The notes below the pieces were generated by a model. The model did no database searches. It was not told where the DNA came from and saw nothing but the letters and a program-made list of their open reading frames with translations. Below, piece after piece: positions 51,672 through 60,267 of a stretch of DNA of 64,000 nt. This DNA is from VBDM01 sp035499735 (GTDB lineage: Bacteria; Pseudomonadota; Gammaproteobacteria; Burkholderiales; SG8-39): positions 124,001 through 188,000 of the forward strand of contig DATJYC010000051.1 of the NCBI GenBank assembly GCA_035499735.1, written 5' to 3'. Position 1 is the stretch's first letter. The number at the start of each line of letters is the position of its first letter. A program made the position numbers and the translations under genes.

Positions 51672-52322
51672 GTGCGCCGTATGCAGCGATGCAGCCGCCT
51701 GAAGCGATGGCTGTTCGCGCCGGTATTGGCCGCGCTCGCCCTCAACGCCTTCGCCCAGTTCCGGGCCGGACAAGAATATCAGCGGCTCGACCCGCCGCAC
51801 GCCGCGACGCCGGGCGCGCAGATCGAGGTGATCGAATTCTTCTACTACGGCTGCCCGGTGTGCTACGAAACCGAGCCATTCCTGTCCCGCTGGCTCGCGA
51901 GCGCGCCTGAGGCCGTATTCCTGCGCCGCGTGCCAGCGTTGTCGAGCCAGGCCTGGGAGCCGTTTGCGAAGCTCTACTACACACTCGAGATCCTGGGCCA
52001 GGCCCAGCGGCTGCACTGGCCGGTCTACGACAGCGTCCACTTCGAGGACGTCAAACTCAAGGACGAGAAGATCATGATCGACTGGGTGGCGCGCAACGGC
52101 GTCGAGCGCGACAGGTTCGCGCAGACCTATGCCTCGCAAGCCGTCGCCGAAAAGGTCAAGCAGGCCCGCCAGCTCCTGAAAGCGTACGGCGTGCGCGCCG
52201 TGCCCACCTTCATCGTCGACGGCAAGTTCCTCACCTCCGCGCGTCTCGCGGGCGGCACCTCGCAGGTCGTGCCGGTTCTCGAGCACCTGGTGAGACTCGC
52301 TCGCGAAGAGCGGCAGCGCTAG
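51672..52322 (+). CDS. second DsbA-family protein (CPVC active site)
   Basis: 216 residues from the GTG at 51672; an ATG nine bases further (51681) is equally possible. Signal peptide LKRWLFAPVLAALALNAFAQ. Active site IEFFYYGCPVCYETEPFLSR, Cys61 and Cys64, with Val in place of the usual His between the cysteines. The cis-Pro loop is RAVPTFIVDGKFLTSARLAG. Close in length and layout to the preceding DsbA, so probably a tandem duplication that has diverged. The changed dipeptide should alter its redox potential (established for thioredoxin-fold proteins). Confidence 0.9.
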   Translation: MRRMQRCSRLKRWLFAPVLAALALNAFAQFRAGQEYQRLDPPHAATPGAQIEVIEFFYYGCPVCYETEPFLSRWLASAPEAVFLRRVPALSSQAWEPFAKLYYTLEILGQAQRLHWPVYDSVHFEDVKLKDEKIMIDWVARNGVERDRFAQTYASQAVAEKVKQARQLLKAYGVRAVPTFIVDGKFLTSARLAGGTSQVVPVLEHLVRLAREERQR

Positions 52323-52333
52323 CGCCGCGCGCC

Positions 52334-53104
52334 GTGTCCGGCCCCAAGGTCTTCATCACCGGAGCCTCCAGCGGCATAGGCTCCGCGCTCGCGGCGCACT
52401 ACGCGCGTACCGGCGGGGTTCTGGGGCTGTGCGCGAGGCGCCTCGAGCCGACGCAGGCGCTCCTCGAGAGCCTGCGCGCTGCCGGCGCCTGCTACCGCGT
52501 GGACGTCACCGACGCTCCCAGCCTGCAGGCCGCGGCGGCGGATTTCATCCGGCGCTTCGGCGCGCCGGATATCGTCATCGCAAACGCCGGTGTCGGAGCC
52601 GGAACGCTCACTGAAAACCCGGAGGACCTCACGGTATTCCGGAAGATCATGGAAACCAACGTGCTCGGCATGGTGGCGACGTTCCAGCCCTTCCTCGAGG
52701 CCATGCGCGCCCGGTCGAGCGGCGCGCTGGTCGGGATCGCCAGCGTTGCGGGCTTCCGCGGTCTGCCCGGCGGAGGGGCCTACAGCGCTTCCAAGTCGGC
52801 GGCGATCACCTACCTGGAGAGCCTGCGCGTGGAGCTTCACGGTTCCGGCATCTCCGTGGTGACGATCTGTCCCGGCTACATCCGCACGCCGATGACCGCG
52901 GCGAACCGTTACCGCATGCCCTTCCTCATAGACGCCGACGACGCCGCCGGGAGGATGGCGCGCGTCATCGCCGCGAAGCGCCGCTTCGCCGTGATCCCGT
53001 GGCGGATGGCGCTCGTCGCCATCGTCCTCCGCAAACTGCCGCGCTGGCTCTTCGACCGGCTGTTTGCAAACGCGCCGAGGAAGGCGCGCGGCCTGCCCGG
53101 GTGA
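52334..53104 (+). CDS. SDR family oxidoreductase
   Basis: 256 residues, classical short-chain dehydrogenase. FITGASSGIGSALAAHYART near the start binds NAD(P); NAGVGAGTL follows; the catalytic set is in GIASVAGFRGLPGGGAYSAS with YSASK, and CPGYIRTPMT is the C-terminal hallmark. Start GTG is preferred. Such genes follow dsbA in many betaproteobacteria; substrate unknown. Confidence 0.9.
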   Translation: MSGPKVFITGASSGIGSALAAHYARTGGVLGLCARRLEPTQALLESLRAAGACYRVDVTDAPSLQAAAADFIRRFGAPDIVIANAGVGAGTLTENPEDLTVFRKIMETNVLGMVATFQPFLEAMRARSSGALVGIASVAGFRGLPGGGAYSASKSAAITYLESLRVELHGSGISVVTICPGYIRTPMTAANRYRMPFLIDADDAAGRMARVIAAKRRFAVIPWRMALVAIVLRKLPRWLFDRLFANAPRKARGLPG

Positions 53105-53910
53105 GCGCACAGGTGGTCGACGCGGCCGGCGTGCGGCACGTCCCTGCGCCCGGCACTCCGCGGATCGTCAGCCTCGTTCCGAGCATCACCGAGCTCCTGT
53201 GCGATCTCGGGCTTGCGCCTGCGCTCGTCGGCCGAACGGGCTTCTGCATACATCCCCGGGAGAAGGTGCGCGCGGTCCCCAAGGTCGGGGGCACCAAGGA
53301 CGTCGACATCGCGAAAGTGCGCGCGCTCGCGCCCAGCCACGTCATCCTCAATGTCGACGAGAACAGGCGGGAGGATGCGCGCGCGCTCCGCGACTTCGTC
53401 CCGGCGCTGATCGTTACGCACCCGCTCGCTCCCCTCGACAATCTCGCGCTATACCGGCTGATGGGCAGAATCTTCCGCCGCGAGCGGGAGGCCGAGGGTC
53501 TTTGCCGGAGATTCGAGTCGGCGTACTCGGCGCTGGAAGCGGCGGCGGAGGGGTTCTCCTTCGAGCGCGTGCTCTACTTGGTGTGGAAGGACCCCTGGAT
53601 GACGGTGTCGCGCAACACCTACGTCTCGCGCATGCTGGCGCTAGTGAAGTGGGAGACCGTTCCGGAAGACGCCGCGGACCGATATCCCAAAGTGGCGTTC
53701 GAAGACGACGCGCTCGCCGGAGCAGGCACCGTTCTGCTGTCGAGCGAGCCATATCGCTTCCGCGAGGCCCACATCGCGCAGGTACGTGGCCTCCTGCCAC
53801 GGGCGGGGAGAGTAGCCTTGATCGACGGGGAGATGACCGCCTGGTACGGGAGCCGCGCGATCGCCGCGCTCGACTATCTTCCGCGCTTCAGGAAGGCCCT
53901 GGCTACCTGA
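53101..53910 (+). CDS. helical-backbone metal receptor, BtuF-like, without signal peptide
   Basis: 269 residues. It starts GTG at 53101, sharing GTGA with the SDR stop. RIVSLVPSITELLCDLGLAP, ALVGRTGFCIHPREKV and VPKVGGTKDVDIAKVRALAP match the periplasmic-binding-protein type II fold used by B12- and iron-binding proteins. LLSSEPYRFREAHIAQV and DGEMTAWYGSRAIAALDYL resemble the C-terminal lobe. There is no hydrophobic signal sequence, so the mature protein may be cytoplasmic or the true start has been missed. It may bind cobalamin-like molecules, but its partner is unknown. Confidence 0.8.
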   Translation: MSAQVVDAAGVRHVPAPGTPRIVSLVPSITELLCDLGLAPALVGRTGFCIHPREKVRAVPKVGGTKDVDIAKVRALAPSHVILNVDENRREDARALRDFVPALIVTHPLAPLDNLALYRLMGRIFRREREAEGLCRRFESAYSALEAAAEGFSFERVLYLVWKDPWMTVSRNTYVSRMLALVKWETVPEDAADRYPKVAFEDDALAGAGTVLLSSEPYRFREAHIAQVRGLLPRAGRVALIDGEMTAWYGSRAIAALDYLPRFRKALAT

Positions 53911-55672
53911 CGCTCACGTAGGATCCCGGGGCGTCCTCGATCGCGGGAAGCGCGCCCTCGCCGGGCACGCGGGCGGGAACCCGCTCGGGGCCGTTCAGCG
54001 CGGCGATCCATTCCTTCCAGTCGCCCCACCAGGATCCTTCGTGCCGCGCGGCCCTTGCCTGCCACGCTTCCCCGGAGTCCGGCAGCTCTGAGTTCGTCCA
54101 GTAGCCGTACTTGCCCGACGAGGGCGGATTGATGATGCCGGCGATGTGACCGGATCCGCCGAGCACGAAGCGCGTCGGCCCGGCCAGCAGGCGCGCGCCC
54201 AGGTAGGTGGACTTCCACGGAGCGATATGGTCCTCGACCGGCGAGACGAAGTACGCCGGCAGATCGATCCGGCGCAGGTCGATGGCCACGCCGCCCAGCG
54301 TGATGCCTCCGGGCTCCTTCAGCCTGTTGGCGAGGTACATGTTACGCAGGTAGAAGCTGTGCATCCTGGCCGGCATGCGCGTCGAGTCCGAGTTCCAGTA
54401 GAGCAGGTCGAAGGGGAAGGGGTCCCGCCCCAGCAGATAGTTGTGAACCACGAACGACCACACGAGATCGTTTGAGCGCAGTATGTTGAAGGTCGCCGCC
54501 ATCTCCGAGCCCTCGAGATAGCCGCGCTCCGACATGCGGCGCTCGAGGTTCTCCACCTGAGCCTCGTCGATGAAGACTCCCAGCTCGCCTGGAAGCGAGA
54601 AATCCAGGAGCGACGCGAAGAAGGTCGCCGACGCCGCCCGCTCGTCCTTCTTGGCGGCCATCCAGGCGAGCGTCGCGCCTAGCAGCGTGCCGCCCAGGCA
54701 GTAGCCGACGAGGTTCACCTTGTCCGAGCCCGTCGCGCGTCCGATCGCGTCGAGCGCCGCCAGCGGTCCCTCGAACATGTAGTCTTCGAAGCTCTTTCCG
54801 GAAAGGCGCTCGCCGGGATTGACCCAGGACACCACGAAAACCGTGTGGCCTTCGCCCAGCGCCCAGCGCACGAAGGAGTTCTTCTCGCGCAGATCGAGAA
54901 CGTAATACTTGTTGATCCAGGGCGGAATCACCAGCATCGGGTGCTTGAAGACCCGCTCGGTGCTCGGCGCGTACTGGATGAGCTGCATCAGATCGGTCTG
55001 GAACACCACTTTTCCAGGCGTAGTGGCGACGTTCACGCCGACCTTGAACGCCTTCTGGTCGGTCATGCTGATGCCGCCTCGCTCGATGTCGGACAGAAGG
55101 TTATTCAGCCCCTTCAGCAGGTTCTGGCCGCCGGACTGGAGCGTCTCGCGCAGGACCTGCGGATTGGTCAGCGCGAAATTCGACGGCGAAAGCGCATCGA
55201 TGTACTGGCGCGTATAGAAGGCCACTTTCTTGCGGGTTTCCTCGGGCAGGCTCTGCACAGACGCTACCGTGTCCTGGACGTGCCGCGCGGCAATGAGGTA
55301 GGACTGCTTGAAGTAGTCGAACAGGAAGAGGTCCTGCCAGTCGGGCTCGCGGAAGCGATTGTCGCCCTTGGCGGGCTCGGCGACCGGGGCTGGGCTCGCG
55401 CCCAGCATTCGCAGCGCGGTCGACTGCCACAGTGCGACATGGTCCAGGAACATCTTCGTCTGCATCTCGGCGAGTTTCCAGGGCTCGGCGAGCATGCGCG
55501 CGGTAAGGTCCATGAACGCGCGCCCGATCCCGAACTCGTCGACCGGGTCGCGTCCCTTGCTGGCTGCCTGCCGCTGAAGGAACTCGCCCATCAGGCGGCC
55601 GGAGCGCTCGGCCACCTCGGCGAACAGCTTGGCGCTCTGGGCGGTATCGTCCGAGGGTTGCGGATCCGGCAC
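53903..55672 (-). CDS. phaC: class I poly(3-hydroxyalkanoate) synthase
   Basis: 589 residues, usual length. The lipase-like box is NLVGYCLGGTLLGATLAWMA with the catalytic Cys. The other triad members appear in VSPVEDHIAPWKSTYLG (Asp) and VLGGSGHIAGIINPPSSGKY (His). The N-terminal PhaC domain includes FLFDYFKQSYLIAARHVQDT. It polymerises (R)-3-hydroxyacyl-CoA into storage granules. Convergent with the upstream plus-strand gene (8-base overlap). A thiolase is encoded 3 kb away, but no phaB is seen in the window. Confidence 0.96.
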   Translation of the reverse strand: MPDPQPSDDTAQSAKLFAEVAERSGRLMGEFLQRQAASKGRDPVDEFGIGRAFMDLTARMLAEPWKLAEMQTKMFLDHVALWQSTALRMLGASPAPVAEPAKGDNRFREPDWQDLFLFDYFKQSYLIAARHVQDTVASVQSLPEETRKKVAFYTRQYIDALSPSNFALTNPQVLRETLQSGGQNLLKGLNNLLSDIERGGISMTDQKAFKVGVNVATTPGKVVFQTDLMQLIQYAPSTERVFKHPMLVIPPWINKYYVLDLREKNSFVRWALGEGHTVFVVSWVNPGERLSGKSFEDYMFEGPLAALDAIGRATGSDKVNLVGYCLGGTLLGATLAWMAAKKDERAASATFFASLLDFSLPGELGVFIDEAQVENLERRMSERGYLEGSEMAATFNILRSNDLVWSFVVHNYLLGRDPFPFDLLYWNSDSTRMPARMHSFYLRNMYLANRLKEPGGITLGGVAIDLRRIDLPAYFVSPVEDHIAPWKSTYLGARLLAGPTRFVLGGSGHIAGIINPPSSGKYGYWTNSELPDSGEAWQARAARHEGSWWGDWKEWIAALNGPERVPARVPGEGALPAIEDAPGSYVSVR

Positions 55673-55675
55673 GGC

Positions 55676-56722
55676 CTATGAGCCTCGCGTATAGCGCACC
55701 ACGCCGTCGGTTCCGACCGAGCGCACGATGCGGCCTTCGCGCTCGAGCAGATGCAGATGGGCCATCGCCTCGCCCATCGCGAAGAACAGCTGGTGCGTGT
55801 CGAGCTTGCGGCGGAACAGCGTGTCGAGCAGGTCCGCGGCCGATTTCGGCGCGTCGCAGGCCTCGTACAGCTCGTCGAGGCGCAACCGGTGATGCTCCCT
55901 GAGCTGCGCGATGCGCTCGCGCAGGCCGCGAAAGGGGAGTCCGTGCGAAGGCAGGGTGAAAGTCGTCGCCGGCAGCTCGGCATAGTGCGAAAGCGAGGCG
56001 AGGAAAAGGGCGAGCGGGTTGCCCTCGGGCTCGTTCGCCCAGACGCTTACGTTGGTCGAGATCTTGGGGAGCACCATGTCGCCCGAGATCAGTACGCCTT
56101 CCTCCTCGCAGTAGAGCGCCGCATGCTCGGGCGCGTGCCCGTAGCCCATGATCACCTTCCAGGTGCGTCCGCCGACGCGCAGCGCGTCGCCGTTCATGAG
56201 GCGCCGGTAATCCGAGGGAAAGGCGGGAACGCGGCTACGGTAGTTGCTGCGGCGCTGCTGCATCAGCGCGAGCCGCTCGCCCGCGAGCCCATTGCGCTCG
56301 AACATGGCCACCACGTGGTCGAACGCGAAGCCCGCGCTGCCCTCGCGCATCGCGTGCGCGGCGAAGTACTCGGCTTGCGGCATCCACAGCTGCGCGCCGG
56401 TGCGCTCGATCAGCCACGATGCCAGGCCCGCGTGGTCGGGATGATGATGCGTGACGATGAGGCGCGTCACCGGAAGGCCCGCAATGCGTGCGGAGAAAAT
56501 GCGTTCCCACAGCCCGCGGGTGACCTCGTCGCCGATGCCGCAGTCGACGAGCGTCCAGGCCGGCTCTCCCGCCGCCTCGTCTTCGAGCAGCCACAGGTTG
56601 ATGTGGTCGAGGGCGAACGGCAGTGGCATCCGGGCCCAGTGCACGCCGGGCGCGATCTCCAGCGCTTCTCCGCCCGCGGGCGGCGCCGATCGGGGGTATT
56701 GAAGGATGGATTCGGGAGTCAC
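55676..56722 (-). CDS. MBL-fold metallo-hydrolase
   Basis: 348 residues. RLIVTHHHPDHAGLASWLIE gives the HxHxDH zinc site; MGYGHAPEHAALYCEEEGVL and ISGDMVLPKIS hold the later His and Asp. A winged-helix-like C-terminal part (SAADLLDTLFRRKLDTHQLF, HLHLLEREGRIVR) follows, as in BLACT_WH-type hydrolases. GTG at 56722 is chosen over an ATG at 56803 because the latter would overlap liuR and its promoter. Lies three bases upstream of phaC on the same strand. Substrate unknown; a thioesterase or lactamase-like activity is possible. Confidence 0.85.
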   Translation of the reverse strand: MTPESILQYPRSAPPAGGEALEIAPGVHWARMPLPFALDHINLWLLEDEAAGEPAWTLVDCGIGDEVTRGLWERIFSARIAGLPVTRLIVTHHHPDHAGLASWLIERTGAQLWMPQAEYFAAHAMREGSAGFAFDHVVAMFERNGLAGERLALMQQRRSNYRSRVPAFPSDYRRLMNGDALRVGGRTWKVIMGYGHAPEHAALYCEEEGVLISGDMVLPKISTNVSVWANEPEGNPLALFLASLSHYAELPATTFTLPSHGLPFRGLRERIAQLREHHRLRLDELYEACDAPKSAADLLDTLFRRKLDTHQLFFAMGEAMAHLHLLEREGRIVRSVGTDGVVRYTRGS

Positions 56723-56791
56723 TCTAGTGGGTGCTCCGGCGGCCTTCGCCGGCGGTAGAATTGCGTTTCTTCGAGCGAATTTTCTCAAATT

Positions 56792-57205
56792 ATGGCGGCG
56801 CACGCCACCGAGGCGGTCACAGAGCCCTGCACCATCGGCGATCTCGCGCGCGAGTTCGACGTGACACCGCGCGCCATCCGTTTCTACGAGGACGAGGGGC
56901 TGCTCTCGCCCCGACGCGACGGCAGCCGGCGCGTCTATGGCAAGCGCGACTACGTGCGCCTGAAGCTCATCCTGCGCGGCAAGCGGCTGGGGTTCTCCCT
57001 GGCCGAGGTGCGCGAAATGCTCGAGCTCTACGACTCGGCGCCCGACGAGAGGCCGCAGCTCGAAAAGTTCGTTGCGGCGCTCGCCGCGCGACGCGAGCAG
57101 CTCGAGCGTCAGCGCGAGGAAATCGACGAGGTTCTCGGCGAGATCCGCGGCTTCGAGCGCCAGTCCAAGAAGCTCCTTGTCGCCCGGGGCGCGAGGCGCC
57201 GCTAA
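56792..57205 (+). CDS. liuR: MerR-family regulator of leucine/isovalerate catabolism
   Basis: 137 residues. Helix-turn-helix: TIGDLAREFDVTPRAIRFYE with DEGLLSPRRDGSRRVYGKRD; a coiled-coil dimerisation segment (QLEKFVAALAARREQLERQR) follows. LiuR controls branched-chain amino acid degradation in many proteobacteria. It heads the operon beginning at 57268 and the palindrome between the two genes is its likely operator. TAGAAT at 56756-56761 may be its own -10. Confidence 0.92.
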   Translation: MAAHATEAVTEPCTIGDLAREFDVTPRAIRFYEDEGLLSPRRDGSRRVYGKRDYVRLKLILRGKRLGFSLAEVREMLELYDSAPDERPQLEKFVAALAARREQLERQREEIDEVLGEIRGFERQSKKLLVARGARRR

Positions 57206-57226
57206 GGCTATTGAGCTTACACTGAA

Positions 57227-57247
57227 TTGACGTTAACGTAAACGTCA
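57227..57247 (+). promoter_or_regulatory. LiuR-type palindromic operator
   Basis: TGACGTTAACGTAAACGTCA (57228-57247) is a palindrome with two mismatches over 20 bases, containing the ACGTnAACGT core described for LiuR sites. It sits between liuR and the isovaleryl-CoA dehydrogenase gene, 20 bases before that start. The spacing suits control of transcription initiation. Confidence 0.8.
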
Positions 57248-57267
57248 GCACCTTGGAAAGCGCGTCC

Positions 57268-58446
57268 ATGGACCGCACCCCGAACTTTCCCGCGACAGCC
57301 GAGCTGCCGGGGCTGCGTTTTGCCCTCGGTGACGAAGTCGACATGCTGCGGAATTCGGTGCGCGCATTTGCCGCCGCGGAAATCGCGCCGCGCGCCGCCG
57401 AAATCGACCGCTCGAACGAGTTTCCTCCGGGCCTGTGGAAGAAGCTCGGCGCCCTTGGCGTCCTAGGCATCACGGTGGAGGAGGAGTTCGGAGGAGCAGG
57501 GATGGGCTACCTCGCGCACATCGTCGCGATGGAGGAAGTCTCGCGGGCGTCCGCCTCGATCGGCCTGTCCTACGGCGCGCACTCCAACCTCTGCGTCAAC
57601 CAGATCCGTAGGAACGGCACCCCGGCCCAGAAGAGGAGTTACCTGCCGAAGCTCGCCTCGGGCGAGTGGGTCGGCGCGCTCGCCATGTCCGAGCCGGGCG
57701 CAGGGTCCGATGTCGTCGGCATGCGCCTGCGCGCGGACCGCCGAGGTGACCGCTACGTCCTCAACGGCAACAAGATGTGGATCACCAACGGACCGGATGC
57801 GGACGTGCTGGTCGTCTACGGCAAGACGTCGGAATCGATCACCGCTTTCGTTGTCGAAAAGGGGATGAGGGGATTCACCACGGCGCAGAAGCTCGACAAG
57901 CTCGGCATGCGCGGGTCTAACACCTGCGAGCTGGTTTTCCGAGACTGCGAGGTGCCCGCGGAGAACGTGCTGGGCGAGGAATCGAAGGGCGTCAAGGTTT
58001 TGATGTCCGGGCTCGACTACGAGCGCGCGGTGCTCGCCGGCGGGCCCTTGGGTATCATGGCTGCGTGCCTGGATACGGTCGTGCCCTACGTCCACGAGCG
58101 CAAGCAGTTCGGACAGTCGATCGGCGAATTCCAGCTCATGCAGGGCAAGCTCGCCGACATGTACACCACCTTCTCGGCCTGCCGCGCCTACGTCTACGCG
58201 GTGGGCCAGGCGCTCGACCGCGGCGAGACCACCCGCAAGGACGCGGCCGGCGCGATCCTCTACGCCGCCGAGAAGGCGACCTGGATGGCGGGCGAAGCCA
58301 TCCAGTGCCTGGGCGGCATGGGCTACATCAACGAGACCCCGACCGGGCGCCTGTGGCGCGACGCCAAGCTCTACGAGATCGGGGCAGGGACATCCGAAAT
58401 CCGCCGCTGGCTCATCGGGCGCGAGCTCTTTTCCGAAACGGCTTGA
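57268..58446 (+). CDS. liuA: isovaleryl-CoA dehydrogenase
   Basis: 392 residues, acyl-CoA dehydrogenase. GITVEEEFGGAGMGYLAHIV, SEPGAGSDVVGMRLRA, NGNKMWITNGPDADVLVVYG and GLDYERAVLAGGPLGIMAAC are typical; the Glu in DYERAVLAGG matches the catalytic base of isovaleryl-CoA dehydrogenases. It oxidises isovaleryl-CoA to 3-methylcrotonyl-CoA, passing electrons to ETF. ATG at 57268 is preferred to a TTG at 57253; GGAAAG lies about 8 bases before it. First enzyme gene of the leucine operon. Confidence 0.95.
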   Translation: MDRTPNFPATAELPGLRFALGDEVDMLRNSVRAFAAAEIAPRAAEIDRSNEFPPGLWKKLGALGVLGITVEEEFGGAGMGYLAHIVAMEEVSRASASIGLSYGAHSNLCVNQIRRNGTPAQKRSYLPKLASGEWVGALAMSEPGAGSDVVGMRLRADRRGDRYVLNGNKMWITNGPDADVLVVYGKTSESITAFVVEKGMRGFTTAQKLDKLGMRGSNTCELVFRDCEVPAENVLGEESKGVKVLMSGLDYERAVLAGGPLGIMAACLDTVVPYVHERKQFGQSIGEFQLMQGKLADMYTTFSACRAYVYAVGQALDRGETTRKDAAGAILYAAEKATWMAGEAIQCLGGMGYINETPTGRLWRDAKLYEIGAGTSEIRRWLIGRELFSETA

Positions 58447-58479
58447 ATATCGTCAACCAAGGTTCTACTGGAGGCTGTC

Positions 58480-59664
58480 ATGATGAATGATCCGATCGTT
58501 ATCGTTTCTGCCGCAAGGACGCCCATGGGCGCGTTCCAGGGCGAACTCAAGGATTTCTCCGCGCCGCAGCTCGGCGCCGCCGCCATCCGCGCCGCGGTCG
58601 AGCGCGCCGGCATCAAGCCCGAGCAGGTGCAGGAGGTGGTGATGGGCTGCGTCCTGCCCGCGGGGCAGGGCCAGGCGCCCGCGCGCCAGGCGAGCATCGG
58701 CGGCGGTCTGCCGCTCGCCACTGGCGCGACCACGGTCAACAAGATGTGCGGGTCTGGAATGAAGGCGGCGATGTTCGCCCACGACATGCTCGCCGCCGGC
58801 GTAAACCAGATCATGGTGGCCGGCGGCATGGAGTCGATGACCAACGCGCCTTATCTGCTTCCGAAGGCGCGCTCGGGCTATCGCATGGGCCACCAGCAGG
58901 TGATCGACCACATGTTCTTCGACGGCCTGGAGGACGCCTACGACAAGGGCAAGCTCATGGGCAACTTCGCCGAGGACTGCGCCGCGAAATACACGTTCAG
59001 CCGCGAAGAGCAGGACAAGTTCGCGGTGAAGTCGCTCGAGCGCGCGCAGGCCGCCAACAAGAACGGCGCCTTCGCCTGGGAGACCACCCCGATCGCGATC
59101 AAGACCGGCAAGGCCGAGCGTTTCATGGAGCAGGATGAGCAGCCGTTCAAGGCCAACTTCGAGAAGATCCCGACGCTGAAGCCCGCTTTCAGGAAGGATG
59201 GAACGGTGACTGCGGCGAACTCGAGCTCGATCTCTGACGGCGCCGCGGCGATGGTGATGATGCGCAGGTCCACGGCCGAAAAGCTGGGGCTCAAGCCGCT
59301 CGCCGTGATCGTCGCGCATAGCACGCACTCGCACGAGCCGCAATGGTTCACCACGGCGCCGGTGGGCGCGATCAAGAAGCTCTACGACGCGACCGGCTGG
59401 ACCCCCTCGAAGGTGGATCTGTACGAGATCAACGAGGCGTTTGCCGTCGTCACCATGGCGGCGATGAAGGAGCACGGCCTGCCGCATGACAAGGTCAATA
59501 TCCACGGCGGGGCGTGCGCGCTGGGCCACCCGATCGGCGCCTCCGGCGCGCGCATCCTCGTGACCCTCATCGGCGCGTTGAGGAAGACCGGCGGCAAGCG
59601 CGGCATCGCGAGCCTGTGCATCGGCGGGGGCGAGGCGACGGCGATGGCGATCGAGATCGCGTGA
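58480..59664 (+). CDS. acetyl-CoA C-acetyltransferase (thiolase)
   Basis: 394 residues. Active-site Cys90 in VNKMCGSGMKAAMF; ACALGHPIGASGARILVTL and the C-terminal CIGGGEATAMAIEIA are the other catalytic blocks. It condenses or cleaves acetyl-CoA/acetoacetyl-CoA. In this place it would process the acetoacetate produced by HMG-CoA lyase at the end of leucine degradation, and could also feed PHB synthesis with phaC. A good AAGG/GGAGG-type site precedes the ATG. Confidence 0.94.
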   Translation: MMNDPIVIVSAARTPMGAFQGELKDFSAPQLGAAAIRAAVERAGIKPEQVQEVVMGCVLPAGQGQAPARQASIGGGLPLATGATTVNKMCGSGMKAAMFAHDMLAAGVNQIMVAGGMESMTNAPYLLPKARSGYRMGHQQVIDHMFFDGLEDAYDKGKLMGNFAEDCAAKYTFSREEQDKFAVKSLERAQAANKNGAFAWETTPIAIKTGKAERFMEQDEQPFKANFEKIPTLKPAFRKDGTVTAANSSSISDGAAAMVMMRRSTAEKLGLKPLAVIVAHSTHSHEPQWFTTAPVGAIKKLYDATGWTPSKVDLYEINEAFAVVTMAAMKEHGLPHDKVNIHGGACALGHPIGASGARILVTLIGALRKTGGKRGIASLCIGGGEATAMAIEIA

Positions 59665-60266
59665 TGGCGGCGGCGATCGACTTCTACTTCGACTTCTCAT
59701 CGCCTTACGGCTACTTCGCCAGCCACAAGATCGACGCGCTCGCCGCCAAGCACCGCAGGGAGGTGAACTGGCGGCCGTTCCTGCTCGGCGTCGCCTTCAA
59801 GACGACGGGCGGCGCACCCCTGCCTTCGATACCGGTGAAGGGGCCGTACCACCTGCGCGACATGCTGCGCACTGCAAAGCACCTCGGCGTGGGCTACCGC
59901 CACCCGTCGGTCTTCCCGATCGCCTCGGTCGCGCCCTGCCGCGCCTTCTACTGGCTGGATGCGAAGGACTCCAGGCGGGCCAAGGAGCTGGCGAAGGCGC
60001 TCTACGCCGCCTATTTCCTCGACGACGTCGACATCTCGAGCGCGGACAACGTGGTGTCGGTCGCGGCCAGGTCCGGACTGAATGCCGACGACGTGCGCGC
60101 AGGCATCGGCGACCAGGCGACCAAGGACCGCACTAGGGCGGAGGTCGACAGGGCGATCGCGATCGGCGCGTTCGGCTCGCCCTACATCGTCATCGACGGC
60201 GAGCCCTTCTGGGGCTCGGACCGCCTTGAGCAGATCGACAGGTGGCTGGCGACGGGCGGCTGGTGA
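59664..60266 (+). CDS. 2-hydroxychromene-2-carboxylate isomerase-like protein (DsbA/kappa-GST fold)
   Basis: 200 residues. IDFYFDFSSPYGYFASHKID opens the kappa-GST/thioredoxin-like fold (SSPYGY in place of the CxxC); VNWRPFLLGVAFKTTGGAPL, FPIASVAPCRAFYWLD and IGAFGSPYIVIDGEPFWGSD, RLEQIDRWL follow, as in NahD-type isomerases. NahD acts in naphthalene degradation, yet here the gene lies inside the leucine operon. It overlaps the thiolase stop by a base. Its true substrate in such operons is not known. Confidence 0.9.
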   Translation: MAAAIDFYFDFSSPYGYFASHKIDALAAKHRREVNWRPFLLGVAFKTTGGAPLPSIPVKGPYHLRDMLRTAKHLGVGYRHPSVFPIASVAPCRAFYWLDAKDSRRAKELAKALYAAYFLDDVDISSADNVVSVAARSGLNADDVRAGIGDQATKDRTRAEVDRAIAIGAFGSPYIVIDGEPFWGSDRLEQIDRWLATGGW

Positions 60267-60267
60267 C

